A stretch of 64,000 nucleotides of DNA from CALCZU01 sp964396165 (GCA_964396165.1 CAYNEF010000014.1:12550-76549), one strand, 5' to 3'. Counted from the first letter of the stretch, positions 16,664 through 26,082 are shown. Notes: a model not told the origin generated them from the sequence alone. Made by a program: numbers and translations.

Positions 16664-18934
16664 ATGCAAAATATTAATACTACAAAAGAAATGGTTTCTA
16701 AACTCTACTCCACCATGGAGCAAAAGATCGCGAAAGTAAAAACTCGCGTGAATCGCCCCCTGACTTTATCTGAAAAGATTCTGTTCGGGCATCTCGATAA
16801 TCCTGAAGGGCAGGAACTAAAAGCGGGAGAAAGTATTTTGGCTTTACGGCCTGATCGCGTGGCGATGCAGGATGCGACGGCGCAAATGGCAATTTTGCAG
16901 TATTTAAGTTCGGGAAGAAAACAAACCGCCGTTCCGACAACAGTACATTGCGATCATTTGATCCGCGCAGAAGTCGGTGCTGCCAATGACATGAAAACGG
17001 CTCTCGATGAGAACCGCGAAGTCTATGACTTTTTGCAAACTGCTTGTGCGAAAGCAGGGATTGGTTTTTGGAAACCAGGTTCGGGAATTATTCACCAGGT
17101 TGTTTTAGAAAATTATGCGTTTCCCGGTGGTCTGATGATTGGAACGGACTCTCATACGCCAAACGCAGGTGGTTTAGGAATTGCCGCAGTGGGTGTGGGC
17201 GGAGCAGATGCCGTAGACGTAATGGCAGGGCTTCCTTGGGAAGTGAAGTATCCTAAACTTGTCGGCGTAAAACTGACCGGAAAAATGTCGGGATGGACAG
17301 CGCCTAAGGACGTGATTTGTAAACTTTTAGGAATTTTGACTGTAAAAGGCGGCACAAACCGTATCGTCGAATATTTTGGCCCGGGTGTAGAGTCCATCAG
17401 CTGCACAGGGAAAGCTACGATTTGTAATATGGGTGCAGAGCTTGGCGCAACGACTTCTGTATTTCCTTACGATTCTGAAATGGAAAAATATTTAAATTCC
17501 ACAAAACGCAACGACCTAACGGAAGTGGCAAAAAAATACATGCATCTTTTAAAAGCAGATGCAGAAGTGGAAAAAGATCCGTCCAAATACTACGATCAAG
17601 TTGTTGAAATTGATCTTTCTAAACTAGAGCCGCAAGTAGTCGGCCCTCATACGCCTGACTTGGCTCGTCCTATTTCGGAACTTGCATCAGATGTTTCGAA
17701 AAACGGCTGGCCTGTGAATTTAACTTCTGCATTGATTGGAAGTTGCACCAACTCTTCTTACGAAGACATAGGCCGTGCTGTGGATTTGGCAAAACAAGCT
17801 GCTGCCCATGGAGTAAAAAGCAAAGTACCTCTTTGGATTTCTCCAGGCTCTAACCAGATTTACGAAACGATCAAACGCGATGGTTTGATGCAGATTTTGG
17901 AATCGGTTGGTGCGATGGTGCTTTCTAATTCCTGCGGCCCTTGTATCGGCCAATGGAAACGCTCTGATATTAAAAAAGGCGAGAAAAACTCCATCGTCAG
18001 TTCGTTCAACAGAAATTTCCCAGCGCGTAACGATGGAAACCCGGAAACTTTGAGTTTTATTTCCAGCCCTGAAATCGTCATGGCTTTGGGACTTGCCGGA
18101 ACACTGGCATTTAATCCTTTAGAAGACGAACTAACGGGGAGTGATGGAAAGAAATTTAAACTCGAGCCACCTAAAAAAGCAGATTCGATTCCGCAAAAGG
18201 GTTTCGCGTTCTCTTTAGAAGGCTATTTGAATCCGCCCGATAGTGGTGATGGTGTTACTGTAACGGTAGATCCGAAGAGTAAACGTCTGCAACTGTTAAG
18301 CCCGTTCGCAAAATGGGATGGAAAAGACTTTGAAAAATTGCCGTTGCTTTTAAAAGCTAAGGGCAAATGCACGACAGATCATATTTCTCCAGCAGGACCA
18401 TGGCTAAAATTCCGTGGCCACTTGGATAATATCAGCGACAATATGTTCACTGGTGCGATTAACGCCTATAGCGGCAAAGCAGGGGTAACGAAAAACTTGC
18501 TTACAGGCGATCAGGATCAATCTGTTCCTGCAGTGGCCCGTGATTATAAAGCAAAAGGCATGCGCTGGATTGTAATTGGCGATGAGAACTACGGCGAAGG
18601 AAGTTCCCGCGAACACGCAGCTATGAGCCCACGATTCTTGGGTGCTGCTGCAGTTGTGGTAAAGAGCTTCGCGCGTATTCACGAAACGAATTTGAAGAAG
18701 CAGGGGATTTTGCCCTTCACCTTCGTGAACAATGCGGATTACGACAAAGTGCAAGAAGACGATCGCATTAGCATCCTGGGGATTTCTGGCATAGCGCCAA
18801 AGAAAAACCTCACGATGGTTCTTACCCATAAAGATGGCAAAGAAGACAGATGCGAGATTCAACACTCGATGACGAATGATCAAATCGGGTGGTTTAAAGC
18901 CGGATCTGCATTGAACCTGCTTGCAGGCAATTAA
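16664..18934 (+). CDS. acn: Aconitate hydratase, mitochondrial type
   Basis: About 756 residues. It isomerises citrate to isocitrate in the TCA cycle using a [4Fe-4S] cluster. The sequence follows the mitochondrial/Bacteroidetes aconitase type: RVNRPLTLSEKILFGHL at the start, TVHCDHLI, GTDSHTPNAGGLG, SCTNSSYEDIGRA (first cluster Cys near 365), NSCGPCIGQW (the other two Cys), and the swivel domain with GDENYGEGSSREHAAMSPR. All active-site blocks are intact. The annotated ATG is one base from a divergent ATG; an in-frame ATG at 16691 (MVSKLYS) is an alternative that would leave room for a leader. A Ste24-like protease gene starts immediately after its stop. Confidence 0.96.
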   Translation: MQNINTTKEMVSKLYSTMEQKIAKVKTRVNRPLTLSEKILFGHLDNPEGQELKAGESILALRPDRVAMQDATAQMAILQYLSSGRKQTAVPTTVHCDHLIRAEVGAANDMKTALDENREVYDFLQTACAKAGIGFWKPGSGIIHQVVLENYAFPGGLMIGTDSHTPNAGGLGIAAVGVGGADAVDVMAGLPWEVKYPKLVGVKLTGKMSGWTAPKDVICKLLGILTVKGGTNRIVEYFGPGVESISCTGKATICNMGAELGATTSVFPYDSEMEKYLNSTKRNDLTEVAKKYMHLLKADAEVEKDPSKYYDQVVEIDLSKLEPQVVGPHTPDLARPISELASDVSKNGWPVNLTSALIGSCTNSSYEDIGRAVDLAKQAAAHGVKSKVPLWISPGSNQIYETIKRDGLMQILESVGAMVLSNSCGPCIGQWKRSDIKKGEKNSIVSSFNRNFPARNDGNPETLSFISSPEIVMALGLAGTLAFNPLEDELTGSDGKKFKLEPPKKADSIPQKGFAFSLEGYLNPPDSGDGVTVTVDPKSKRLQLLSPFAKWDGKDFEKLPLLLKAKGKCTTDHISPAGPWLKFRGHLDNISDNMFTGAINAYSGKAGVTKNLLTGDQDQSVPAVARDYKAKGMRWIVIGDENYGEGSSREHAAMSPRFLGAAAVVVKSFARIHETNLKKQGILPFTFVNNADYDKVQEDDRISILGISGIAPKKNLTMVLTHKDGKEDRCEIQHSMTNDQIGWFKAGSALNLLAGN

Positions 18935-20068
18935 GTGCAAAAACTTTCAAAAGAGGCAATCCCTCAGGCTTGGAAAGATCACGATAATAGCATTAAGAAT
19001 TATCTGTGGAGCCACAGGATTTTATCCTACACAAAAAGTGCGCTGGGGCTTTTTATCCTCGCGTATGGATTGTTAAGCTTTCGTTTAGGGATGGTAGAAG
19101 TCTGGGTAGAATCGACAGTAGAGCATCCCTTTACCCGCTGGCTACTGTATCTCGCAGTGGTGGGGGGCTTTTGGGAAATCGTCTCGCTTCCTTTTTCGAT
19201 AGGCCATCATTCCATTGAAAAAGCGCACAAATTAAGTAAGCAAACTTACTTGAATTGGTTCTGGGATAGAATCAAAGGCTATTTTGTTGCGATTATTATT
19301 GGGACGATTGCACTCGGAGCACTTTATCTGTGCGTTTTGTATGCAGGCGATTATTGGTGGCTTGCTGCATGTTTTTTATTTATTGGTCTCAGCATTATCC
19401 TTGCGCAACTTGCACCCGTACTTCTTATCCCCATTTTTTTTAAACTGCACCCGATGGAACCTAATCCCTTAAAGGAACGGCTTTTAAACCTGTGCAAAAA
19501 ATACGGCATCAATGTCTTTGAAGTTTACCATTTAGGAATGGGAGATAAGACAGAGAAGGGCAATGCGGCGTTTGTTGGCCTTGGAAAAACAAAGCGTATT
19601 ATGATTGGCGATACGCTTTATAAAAAGCATTCCGAAGACGAAGTCGAAGCCGTCTTTGCGCACGAGCTGGGGCACCAGTTGCACAATGACTTGTGGAAGG
19701 GAATTATTTTTTCTTCTCTCATGATGTTTGCCACATTTTATATTGCTAAGCTTATCTGCGAAACGTGGGTGCTTCCTTACTACGATTCCAAGTTTATAGA
19801 TCCGTTGGGTATCTTTTTGTTTTTTACTGTTTTAAGTGTAGTGCAGATCCCAGTGGGAGTATTACAAGCTGCCTTTACACGTAAATTGGAAAATGCAGCA
19901 GATGATTTTGCCTTTAAAACCATTGGTGTAGGAAAAGCGCTGGGCGACTCATTAGAAAAACTGACCATCCAAAACAGATCACAGTTTTACCCAAATCCCA
20001 TCAGGGAATTCTTAAGCTTCTCGCATCCAGCACCGTGGCGAAGGATCTTGCGTCTGCGTCAGTCGTAA
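18935..20068 (+). CDS. M48-family (Ste24-like) membrane zinc metalloprotease
   Basis: 377 residues starting at a GTG directly abutting the aconitase stop, so it is probably in the same transcript. The family is the CAAX-type/HtpX-like M48 peptidases, which cut membrane or misfolded proteins. Hydrophobic helices lie at about residues 28-50, 65-85, 110-160. The zinc site is FAHELGHQLHND (H243, E244, H247), with the third ligand in ENAADDFAF near residue 320. The Ste24-like Tyr/Gly-rich segments (GLGKTKRIMIGDTLY) precede it. The C-terminal sequence FYPNPIREFLSFSHPAPWRR fits the usual family end (HP...R). It is full length and the active site is intact. Confidence 0.85.
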   Translation: MQKLSKEAIPQAWKDHDNSIKNYLWSHRILSYTKSALGLFILAYGLLSFRLGMVEVWVESTVEHPFTRWLLYLAVVGGFWEIVSLPFSIGHHSIEKAHKLSKQTYLNWFWDRIKGYFVAIIIGTIALGALYLCVLYAGDYWWLAACFLFIGLSIILAQLAPVLLIPIFFKLHPMEPNPLKERLLNLCKKYGINVFEVYHLGMGDKTEKGNAAFVGLGKTKRIMIGDTLYKKHSEDEVEAVFAHELGHQLHNDLWKGIIFSSLMMFATFYIAKLICETWVLPYYDSKFIDPLGIFLFFTVLSVVQIPVGVLQAAFTRKLENAADDFAFKTIGVGKALGDSLEKLTIQNRSQFYPNPIREFLSFSHPAPWRRILRLRQS

Positions 20069-20920
20069 TTAAAAATGAAATGAGGATTTCTTTTCAGTAG
20101 GTGTGAGAAAGAGATTTCCCCATACGCCTTCGGGATCAGGATGCGGGTTTTGTAGGTTCTTGACCCATCTTTCTTCCGCTAAATGATAGGCCTGGTAGTT
20201 GTGCTCGAGGCAGAATGCGCCGATGGCTTTGTCTTCTTCTTCATTGTGTGACTCGATAAAAAGATAAGGGCGCTTTTCTTTTGCGATACGGCTGCACCCT
20301 TTTAAAGCAAATACGCCGCCCCCTTCGATATCCATTTTAATCAGGTCCGGGAAAGGAAATCCGCCTTCGGTAAAATAATCATCGAGTGGAATTCCAGGGA
20401 CTTCGATTTTTTCAGGCTTTACTTGCCCTCCACCGGCCCACGATTCGAGTAGGGAAGAACTGTGGTGGTGAAACCCGATAAAGAAGTTAATAGTCGATTT
20501 TTTTTCCGTGCATGCCTTTGCGACCGGGATGACATGCGAAATGTGGTTTTGCACAATGTGCTCGTTGAGTTTTTTTAACGCGTAAGGCGCGGGCTCAAAA
20601 GCATGTACCGTTCCTTTTCCCTGCATTTGTCTATCAAACCAGATGGAGTAGAGGCCTATGTTGGCACCCACATCTGCGATCACTTTGGGGGGATTATTGC
20701 CACTGAAAACATGTTTTTCTAAAAAGTGGAAGTGTTCGAGTTCCCACAGACCTAAGACCGCGTGGTAATTCACTTCGCGATCGTAATGGATTTTAATTCC
20801 CTTTAAGCTTCCGAAGGGAATTTTGTACCACTCGTTTTCCTTATAGATGAACGAAAGAAGGTGTCTGACAACGCCGCTATTCCAACGAAAATAAAAGATA
20901 TTACGCAGTGCTTTTACCAT
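20069..20920 (-). CDS. FkbM-family methyltransferase
   Basis: 283 residues. This family transfers a methyl group from S-adenosylmethionine, often to sugar hydroxyls in surface glycans. Motif I is VIADVGANIGLYSIWF (about 78-93). The acidic residue after strand 2 is in VHAFEPAPYALKKL, and LIKMDIEGG is the FkbM signature (about 188-196). No membrane segment is seen. Its stop and that of the convergent protease gene share the palindrome TAATTA. Substrate unknown. Confidence 0.85.
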   Translation of the reverse strand: MVKALRNIFYFRWNSGVVRHLLSFIYKENEWYKIPFGSLKGIKIHYDREVNYHAVLGLWELEHFHFLEKHVFSGNNPPKVIADVGANIGLYSIWFDRQMQGKGTVHAFEPAPYALKKLNEHIVQNHISHVIPVAKACTEKKSTINFFIGFHHHSSSLLESWAGGGQVKPEKIEVPGIPLDDYFTEGGFPFPDLIKMDIEGGGVFALKGCSRIAKEKRPYLFIESHNEEEDKAIGAFCLEHNYQAYHLAEERWVKNLQNPHPDPEGVWGNLFLTPTEKKSSFHF

Positions 20921-20982
20921 AGCGTTAATTTTAACTGATGCTTGTATTTAGAGCAAAGCAGGCTGCATTACTATTCGAGTTT

Positions 20983-23382
20983 TTAATTTACCGGAAGCTG
21001 GAGCTGGATACTTTGCGGGGGCGGCATTTGGGGGAGTTCCAACGTGTCCGCCACAAGGCCTGTAATTTTTAAGACCTGGGCGATGTCTTTCACAAAGAAA
21101 AATTCCATTTCTTTTCGGATATCAGGAGAAATTTCGTTGATGTCTCCTGCATTTTTTTCAGGAATCAAAACGCGTCTTACCTGTGCACGGTGCGCTGCGA
21201 GGACTTTTTCTTTTACCCCACCGACCGGAAGCACATTGCCGCTTAAAGTGATTTCACCTGTCATAGCGGTTTTTGAATCGACGGGTTTATTTTCCATCAA
21301 AGAATAAAGAGCAGTGAACAAAGCGACTCCAGCCGAAGGACCATCTTTTGGGATTGCCCCGCTAGGCACATGGATGTGGTAATCGAGTCTGTCGAAGGGA
21401 AGGGAGATTTTAGTCCCCAAACGCGATCTTAAAAGACTTAAGGCAATTTGCGCCGACTCTTTCATCACATCGCCCAAAGAGCCTGTGAGAATGAGTTTTC
21501 CTTTACCATCCATCTGCGTGACTTCGATCTTTAAAATTTCGCCACCTACAGGTGTCCAGGCAAGACCTGTGACCACACCGGTTTTCTTTTCATCGGAAGC
21601 CGTATCGTGGTGGTATTTTTTATTTCCTAAAATAGTTTCTAATTTATCGACGCTTAAGGTGACGGGCTTATTACTTGCGTCCATTGCAATGAGACTGGCC
21701 GCATAGCGAACAATGCCGGCAAGTTCTCGCGATAATTGTCTGACACCCGCTTCACGCGTGTACGAATCAATTAATTCTTGAACTGTATTTTCCGGCACGA
21801 TGACGTCTTTGTCTGTGACCCCGTGCTCTGCCAGTACTTTGGGTACAAGATGCGCTTTTGCGATTTCAAGCTTCTCTTTTCTGGAGTAGCTCGACATCTC
21901 AATAATCTCAAGACGGTCTCTTAAGGCGCTGGGGATGGTTTCAATTTGGTTAGCCGTTGTAATGAAAAATACTTTCGACAGATCAAACGGCACATCCAGG
22001 TAATGATCCATGAAAGTTGTGTTCTGCTCGGGATCCAATACTTCCAACAGGGCAGAAGAAGGATCTCCTCTAAAGTCATTTCCCACTTTGTCTATTTCAT
22101 CGAGCAGCATGAGCGGATCTTTAGTACCCGCGCGTTTCATGTTTTGAATGAGTTTCCCAGGCAAAGCGCCGATGTAGGTGCGTCTGTGGCCACGAATTTC
22201 CGCTTCATCTCTCACGCCGCCAAGACTAGTACGGATAAACGTACGGCCCAGGGCTTTGGCAATCGATTTTGCAATACTCGTTTTTCCAACCCCTGGGGGG
22301 CCGAGAAGGCAAATGACTTGTCCCTTGATATCGTTTTTTAATTTTGAAACAGCAAGATGTTCTAAAATTCTCTTTTTAACTTTTTCAATCCCGTAGTGAT
22401 CTTCGTCGAGAACATTTTTCGCTTCTAGTAAATTTAAATCTTTGGCTTCTTTGCCGGAAGTTTTTTGCCAAGGCAGCGCCACAAGCCAGTCGAGGTACGT
22501 GCGAATCACATGGTATTCAGGCGAAGAACGAGGTACCGATTGCATACGGCTTAATTCTTCTTTTGCTGTTTTCTTTGCGTCAGCGGGTAAGCCCAGTGAT
22601 TCAATTTTTTTAGAAAGTTCATCTACAAGGTTGGATTCGTCCCCCAACTCTTCGTGTAGCGTTCTGATTTGCTCTCTTAAAAGGTGGTCTCTTTGATCTT
22701 TTGAGAGCCTCTCCATCATTTTTGTCTGGATTTCATTTTGAAGTAAAAGTTTTTCTTTTTCCCGGACCATATGGCCCAGTAATGTTTCCAGGCGCTTTTC
22801 CACATCTAGAGTTTCTAAAATTTCTTGTTTGATGGGAATGGAGAGCTGCAAAAACGTAGAGCAAAGATCGGCAATTTGAGCGGGCTCATCTAACTGCTGC
22901 AAGAGTTTTACAATCTGCTCGCTGCCGGGAATGGAAGAGAGATTTAAAATCGTTTTGCCCATTTCCTTTACTTCCATCGCCAAGGTTTCTGTCTTGGGGG
23001 AGAGATTTAATGTCCCCTCGGGAAGCTGGTAGCCTTTTGCAGAAAGAAACTTTCCGCCTTCAATAAATTCTGTAATACGAAAACGAAATAGACCGTTGAC
23101 GATGAGTTGGTAACTTTCTTTTTCTACCTGGGTGACTTTGGAAACAAGACAGATGACACCGATGCGATAGAGTTCTTCAACAACGGGTTCGTCTTTTGTT
23201 GCATCTTTTTGAGCAACAACTAATAACAAATCGCCTTGGCGTTCTGCTTGTTGCACACTTTGTACACTTTTGGTGCGGCCGACGATAAGCGGGACTGCGG
23301 CGTTCGGGAATATAACTGTATTGCGTACGGGTAGTACGGGTATCAGTTCAGGTAATTCTATAACGCGACGTGTTGAGTCCAT
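20983..23382 (-). CDS. lon: ATP-dependent protease Lon
   Basis: 799 residues, the normal length of bacterial LonA, the cytosolic protease for misfolded and short-lived regulatory proteins. The N-terminal LAN domain begins ELPELIPVLPVRNTVIFP (about 7-24). A coiled-coil region lies at about 190-300. The AAA+ domain has Walker A GPPGVGKTSIAKS and LMLLDEIDKVG. The C-terminal Ser-Lys protease has PKDGPSAGVAL and the downstream Lys in VGGVKEKVLAAHRA. A terminator and a small basic-protein gene lie upstream on the same strand, so lon probably has its own promoter in the 23383-23423 spacer, though I see no clear -10/-35. Confidence 0.97.
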   Translation of the reverse strand: MDSTRRVIELPELIPVLPVRNTVIFPNAAVPLIVGRTKSVQSVQQAERQGDLLLVVAQKDATKDEPVVEELYRIGVICLVSKVTQVEKESYQLIVNGLFRFRITEFIEGGKFLSAKGYQLPEGTLNLSPKTETLAMEVKEMGKTILNLSSIPGSEQIVKLLQQLDEPAQIADLCSTFLQLSIPIKQEILETLDVEKRLETLLGHMVREKEKLLLQNEIQTKMMERLSKDQRDHLLREQIRTLHEELGDESNLVDELSKKIESLGLPADAKKTAKEELSRMQSVPRSSPEYHVIRTYLDWLVALPWQKTSGKEAKDLNLLEAKNVLDEDHYGIEKVKKRILEHLAVSKLKNDIKGQVICLLGPPGVGKTSIAKSIAKALGRTFIRTSLGGVRDEAEIRGHRRTYIGALPGKLIQNMKRAGTKDPLMLLDEIDKVGNDFRGDPSSALLEVLDPEQNTTFMDHYLDVPFDLSKVFFITTANQIETIPSALRDRLEIIEMSSYSRKEKLEIAKAHLVPKVLAEHGVTDKDVIVPENTVQELIDSYTREAGVRQLSRELAGIVRYAASLIAMDASNKPVTLSVDKLETILGNKKYHHDTASDEKKTGVVTGLAWTPVGGEILKIEVTQMDGKGKLILTGSLGDVMKESAQIALSLLRSRLGTKISLPFDRLDYHIHVPSGAIPKDGPSAGVALFTALYSLMENKPVDSKTAMTGEITLSGNVLPVGGVKEKVLAAHRAQVRRVLIPEKNAGDINEISPDIRKEMEFFFVKDIAQVLKITGLVADTLELPQMPPPQSIQLQLPVN

Positions 23383-23423
23383 AGTCTTTCAATTAGGAGA
23401 CTACGGTTCTAAAAAGGGAAAGT

Positions 23424-23449
23424 AAATGGGGGATTTAACTCCCCCATTT
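23424..23449 (-). terminator. Hairpin terminator after the small basic-protein gene
   Basis: A ten-base-pair stem (AAATGGGGGA, 23424-23433, with TCCCCCATTT, 23440-23449) and a six-base loop. Read on the minus strand it lies 30 bases after the basic-protein stop and is followed by a T-rich stretch. On the plus strand it has TTTT after the stem, so it may act in both directions. Confidence 0.65.
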
Positions 23450-23478
23450 TATAAAAATAATCTTAATAATTTAAGAGC

Positions 23479-23631
23479 TTATTTATTCTTCAGCTTCTTA
23501 TGACGCATGCGGTAACGTAGTTTGCGAATACGTCCAAGCCTTTTGTTTTGACGTTGCTGTTGTCTTCCGCGCTTAATTTTAGCTCTGCGCTTAGCTTTAA
23601 GACGAGCCGTCTTCTTCTTTTTCTTAGCCAT
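23479..23631 (-). CDS. 50-residue extremely basic protein
   Basis: The frame reads from ATG at 23631 to TAA ending at 23479 and starts MAKKKKKTARLKAKRRAKIK. Nearly half the residues are Lys or Arg, there are no Asp or Glu, and the end (RMRHKKLKNK) resembles the short basic ribosome-associated or AURKAIP1/bS38-like tails. AGGAG sits eleven bases before the ATG, and a hairpin terminator follows the stop, so I take it as a real stand-alone gene. It probably binds RNA or the ribosome, or condenses nucleic acid. The family is not recognised. It lies just upstream of lon. Confidence 0.75.
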   Translation of the reverse strand: MAKKKKKTARLKAKRRAKIKRGRQQQRQNKRLGRIRKLRYRMRHKKLKNK

Positions 23632-23662
23632 TTTCTATTAGTCTCCTAGTTTCAAAAAAAAA

Positions 23663-24628
23663 TCAGTCTATATGGCATGAGTAAATTTTCCAAGCAGGAT
23701 CAGGCAATTTTACCAGAGTTTTGCTGAATTTTTCATGCGTTTTATCCCAAATCTCAACCGTTGAGCCATCAGATCCGAAAATAGAGCGCGAAATAAAGGC
23801 AATTTCGTTCTTTTGGCAGGATAGGGAGTCTATAAAGAGATTTTCTTGATGAGAAAACACCGTCTCCTCTTTTTGGGTAAGAGAAATGCGTTCGAGATAC
23901 GAGTGCACAGGCACGGTATAGCCGGAATTGGAGGGCACATCGCGCGATACTAACGCGTCTCCGTTTGCTTCAAGGCACAAATCAAACAAGATGCCTCTTT
24001 CTTGCCACTCTTTTTTATAAAGAAGTTCACCCTTAAAATTGCGTTTTTCTAAGACAGGCGCATAGAGGGTCCACGTTTGAGTGACGGTATAGCCTATCCA
24101 GATAGTGGCCGTTTTTTCATTCACTACCAGTTTCGGGAGATTCCAAAAATCCCGCTTTTCGCTGATGAGAGTTTCGCGCACAAGTGTAAAATCCTTTTTG
24201 TAAGTCGCAAGGGTGAGGGTGTTGTCAGATTCTATCAGCGCAAAAACGAAATCTTTTGTTTGCACAACAGACACGGGAAGTTTTTTCCAGGGTGCTAAGT
24301 AGGTAGCTAGTACTCTGCCTTGTTCGTCACGTGATTCGATTTTTCCGTCCAAACTAAGAGTGAGAAAGCTATCAGTGAGATCCGTTAGTATTTTTTGTGC
24401 TTCTCCGCGCTGAGTTCTTTTTTTTCGGTCCATCGAATAGAGAATATTTTTTTCTGTTACCCATAATCTGCAATTGGTTTTGTCGTATCCCCAGGACTCG
24501 GCCATTTTATTTTTTAAAACGAAGTGCTTTCCATTTTCACTGTGTAATAAGTAGGTTTTTCCCATGACCCAGATGTCTTGTGAAAAACAGTGTGCGGTGA
24601 GTAAAAAACAAAGGATGAATTTTTTCAT
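23663..24628 (-). CDS. Secreted protein of unknown function, possible propeller
   Basis: About 321 residues from MKKFILCFLLTAHCFS, a clear signal peptide. An in-frame TTG at 24664 is possible, but it would add a sequence without signal character. The mature protein is rich in short strands with Trp/Asp turns (WVMGKTYLLHSENGKHF, CRLWVTEKNILYSMDRK), suggesting an irregular beta-propeller. Two cysteines lie near the C-terminus (LSCQKNE and IYSCHID). No catalytic motif is seen. It follows the holin-like membrane protein on the same strand. Confidence 0.6.
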   Translation of the reverse strand: MKKFILCFLLTAHCFSQDIWVMGKTYLLHSENGKHFVLKNKMAESWGYDKTNCRLWVTEKNILYSMDRKKRTQRGEAQKILTDLTDSFLTLSLDGKIESRDEQGRVLATYLAPWKKLPVSVVQTKDFVFALIESDNTLTLATYKKDFTLVRETLISEKRDFWNLPKLVVNEKTATIWIGYTVTQTWTLYAPVLEKRNFKGELLYKKEWQERGILFDLCLEANGDALVSRDVPSNSGYTVPVHSYLERISLTQKEETVFSHQENLFIDSLSCQKNEIAFISRSIFGSDGSTVEIWDKTHEKFSKTLVKLPDPAWKIYSCHID

Positions 24629-24678
24629 AGTGCATAATTTCGCACTACTGAAGACTGTTGCCAATCAAAATTCAAAGG

Positions 24679-25146
24679 CTAGTTTTTTGGCGTCACATCA
24701 ATGACATCAATAGGTCTAGGTTCACGTGTATCGTGCACTTCGCGTTCTTGTCTTTGGGGTCTTGCAAAGCCCCCTCGGTGCACATGAAAGGCAAAATTTC
24801 CCTGGTTCTTTTTACCTGAGACATTCATTACCCAGGAAACAAAACTGACAATGAGGGCTGCGATAAAAGCGGAACCGAAACTATCGACAGAAAAACCACT
24901 GACGAAACTTCCTGCAAACTGAAAGAGAAGGGCGTTTATCACAAGAAGAAAAAAGCCCAGAGATAAAATCGTAAGGGGAATCGTGATGAAAATCAAAATG
25001 GGCCTTACCACCGCATTTAAAACGCCGAGAACTATCGCCACGGCAAGTGCGCTGCCGAAGCCATCTACATGAACGCTACTCATGAGTTGGGGGATCGCAA
25101 AAATAGTAAGACTGGTGATTATCCAATTCCAAAAGAAACGAGGCAT
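24679..25146 (-). CDS. Phage-holin-4-2/YvlD-like membrane protein
   Basis: 155 residues with four hydrophobic helices in the first 110. The family pattern is clear: GFGSALAVAIVLGVLNAVVRP, LTILSLGFFLLVINALLF and GFSVDSFGSAFIAALIVSF. Despite the family name, chromosomal members of this group are not part of prophages; some respond to envelope stress, but the function is unknown. A hydrophilic, Arg/Glu-rich C-terminal tail (about 110-155) is unusual for the family. The start is supported by AGGAGGG-like sequence just upstream. Confidence 0.75.
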   Translation of the reverse strand: MPRFFWNWIITSLTIFAIPQLMSSVHVDGFGSALAVAIVLGVLNAVVRPILIFITIPLTILSLGFFLLVINALLFQFAGSFVSGFSVDSFGSAFIAALIVSFVSWVMNVSGKKNQGNFAFHVHRGGFARPQRQEREVHDTREPRPIDVIDVTPKN

Positions 25147-25210
25147 TATACCCTCCTAATTCAGGGTATTCTTACCCGATTCTCCCGTTTCCCGCAAATT
25201 TAGAAGGTAC

Positions 25211-25251
25211 GGCGGCATTCCTTTATTGTTTATTGATTAAGGAATGCCGCC
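25211..25251 (-). terminator. Strong hairpin after the carbonic anhydrase gene
   Basis: A perfect 13-base-pair stem, GGCGGCATTCCTT (25211-25223) with AAGGAATGCCGCC (25239-25251), and a 15-base AT-rich loop. It sits nine bases past the stop of the carbonic anhydrase gene. The T-run on the minus strand is poor, so termination efficiency is uncertain. Confidence 0.6.
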
Positions 25252-25259
25252 TTTATTGA

Positions 25260-26000
25260 TTACGGGACAAGAGGGGCGTCGAAAATTACTTTGCCTGTAT
25301 CGATGTCATATAAGGCAGTGACGATTTGGATTTCCCCCTTCTGCACTTTTTCTTTTAAAAAGGGACTTCTTTCAAGAATCTCTGCCGTGCTCCGCTCAGC
25401 ATTCGTATGGCTTACCTGTGCAATATACCGCCTGTTTGTGACTACGCGTTCGCCGATAATGTTTGATAAAGCAGGATTGTGATCCAGACGGTCGTTGGTG
25501 ATTGCGATAGCTGGTTTTACGCGCTCCACAAGCTGGGTAAAGTGCTCTAGCTTTAAGTTGCTGCACGCACCTTTGACAGCGCCACATTCGGTGTGGCCTA
25601 AGACGACAATCACCTTAGAGCCCGAATCGGCTGCGATTTCAAGACTTCCCACGATGTCCTCGTTTACGACTGTTCCTCCAACCCGTGCTGTAAAAAGATC
25701 TCCTACACTTGTATCAAACACAAGTTCAGGAGACGTGCGCGAGTCGATGCAAGAAAGGATGGTGGCGAGTGGCCGCTGTCCCTGTGCTGCAACCAGCACG
25801 CGCTCTAGTGTATTTGTGGGATAGCCGCCGTGAGTGGACTTGCCTGAAGTAAACCGCATGTTTCCTTCTTTAAGAAAGTTCAGCACACTTTTGGGCGTCG
25901 CAACTGTTTGGCGAGATTGGTATTGTTCTACTTTGTTTTCGAAGGTGGGCGCGGCTATTGCCATTGTTCCCACTATCAAAATGCTTAAAAGATATTTCAT
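25260..26000 (-). CDS. Periplasmic beta-carbonic anhydrase
   Basis: About 246 residues from MKYLLSILIVGTMAIAAP, a signal peptide preceded by AAGGAG. The frame extends to 26066 but the upstream part has no ribosome site. It hydrates CO2 to bicarbonate. The zinc site of the beta class is complete: ILSCIDSRTSPE (Cys with the Asp-Arg dyad) and VIVVLGHTECGAVKGA (His and Cys). Most bacterial beta-carbonic anhydrases are cytosolic; an exported form suggests CO2/bicarbonate exchange in the periplasm. It is divergent from a LysR-type regulator, a common regulator-target arrangement. Confidence 0.9.
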   Translation of the reverse strand: MKYLLSILIVGTMAIAAPTFENKVEQYQSRQTVATPKSVLNFLKEGNMRFTSGKSTHGGYPTNTLERVLVAAQGQRPLATILSCIDSRTSPELVFDTSVGDLFTARVGGTVVNEDIVGSLEIAADSGSKVIVVLGHTECGAVKGACSNLKLEHFTQLVERVKPAIAITNDRLDHNPALSNIIGERVVTNRRYIAQVSHTNAERSTAEILERSPFLKEKVQKGEIQIVTALYDIDTGKVIFDAPLVP

Positions 26001-26082
26001 ATTCAACTCCTTGTTAGAGAGGGAATTAGCTATTTTCTTTCGAATTGTATAATTCATTGATTTCATATATTGATAGATTTAT

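Noticed and set aside
24679..25146. Holin-named family as evidence of a prophage
   Set aside because: This family is common in non-phage chromosomes and no phage gene lies near.
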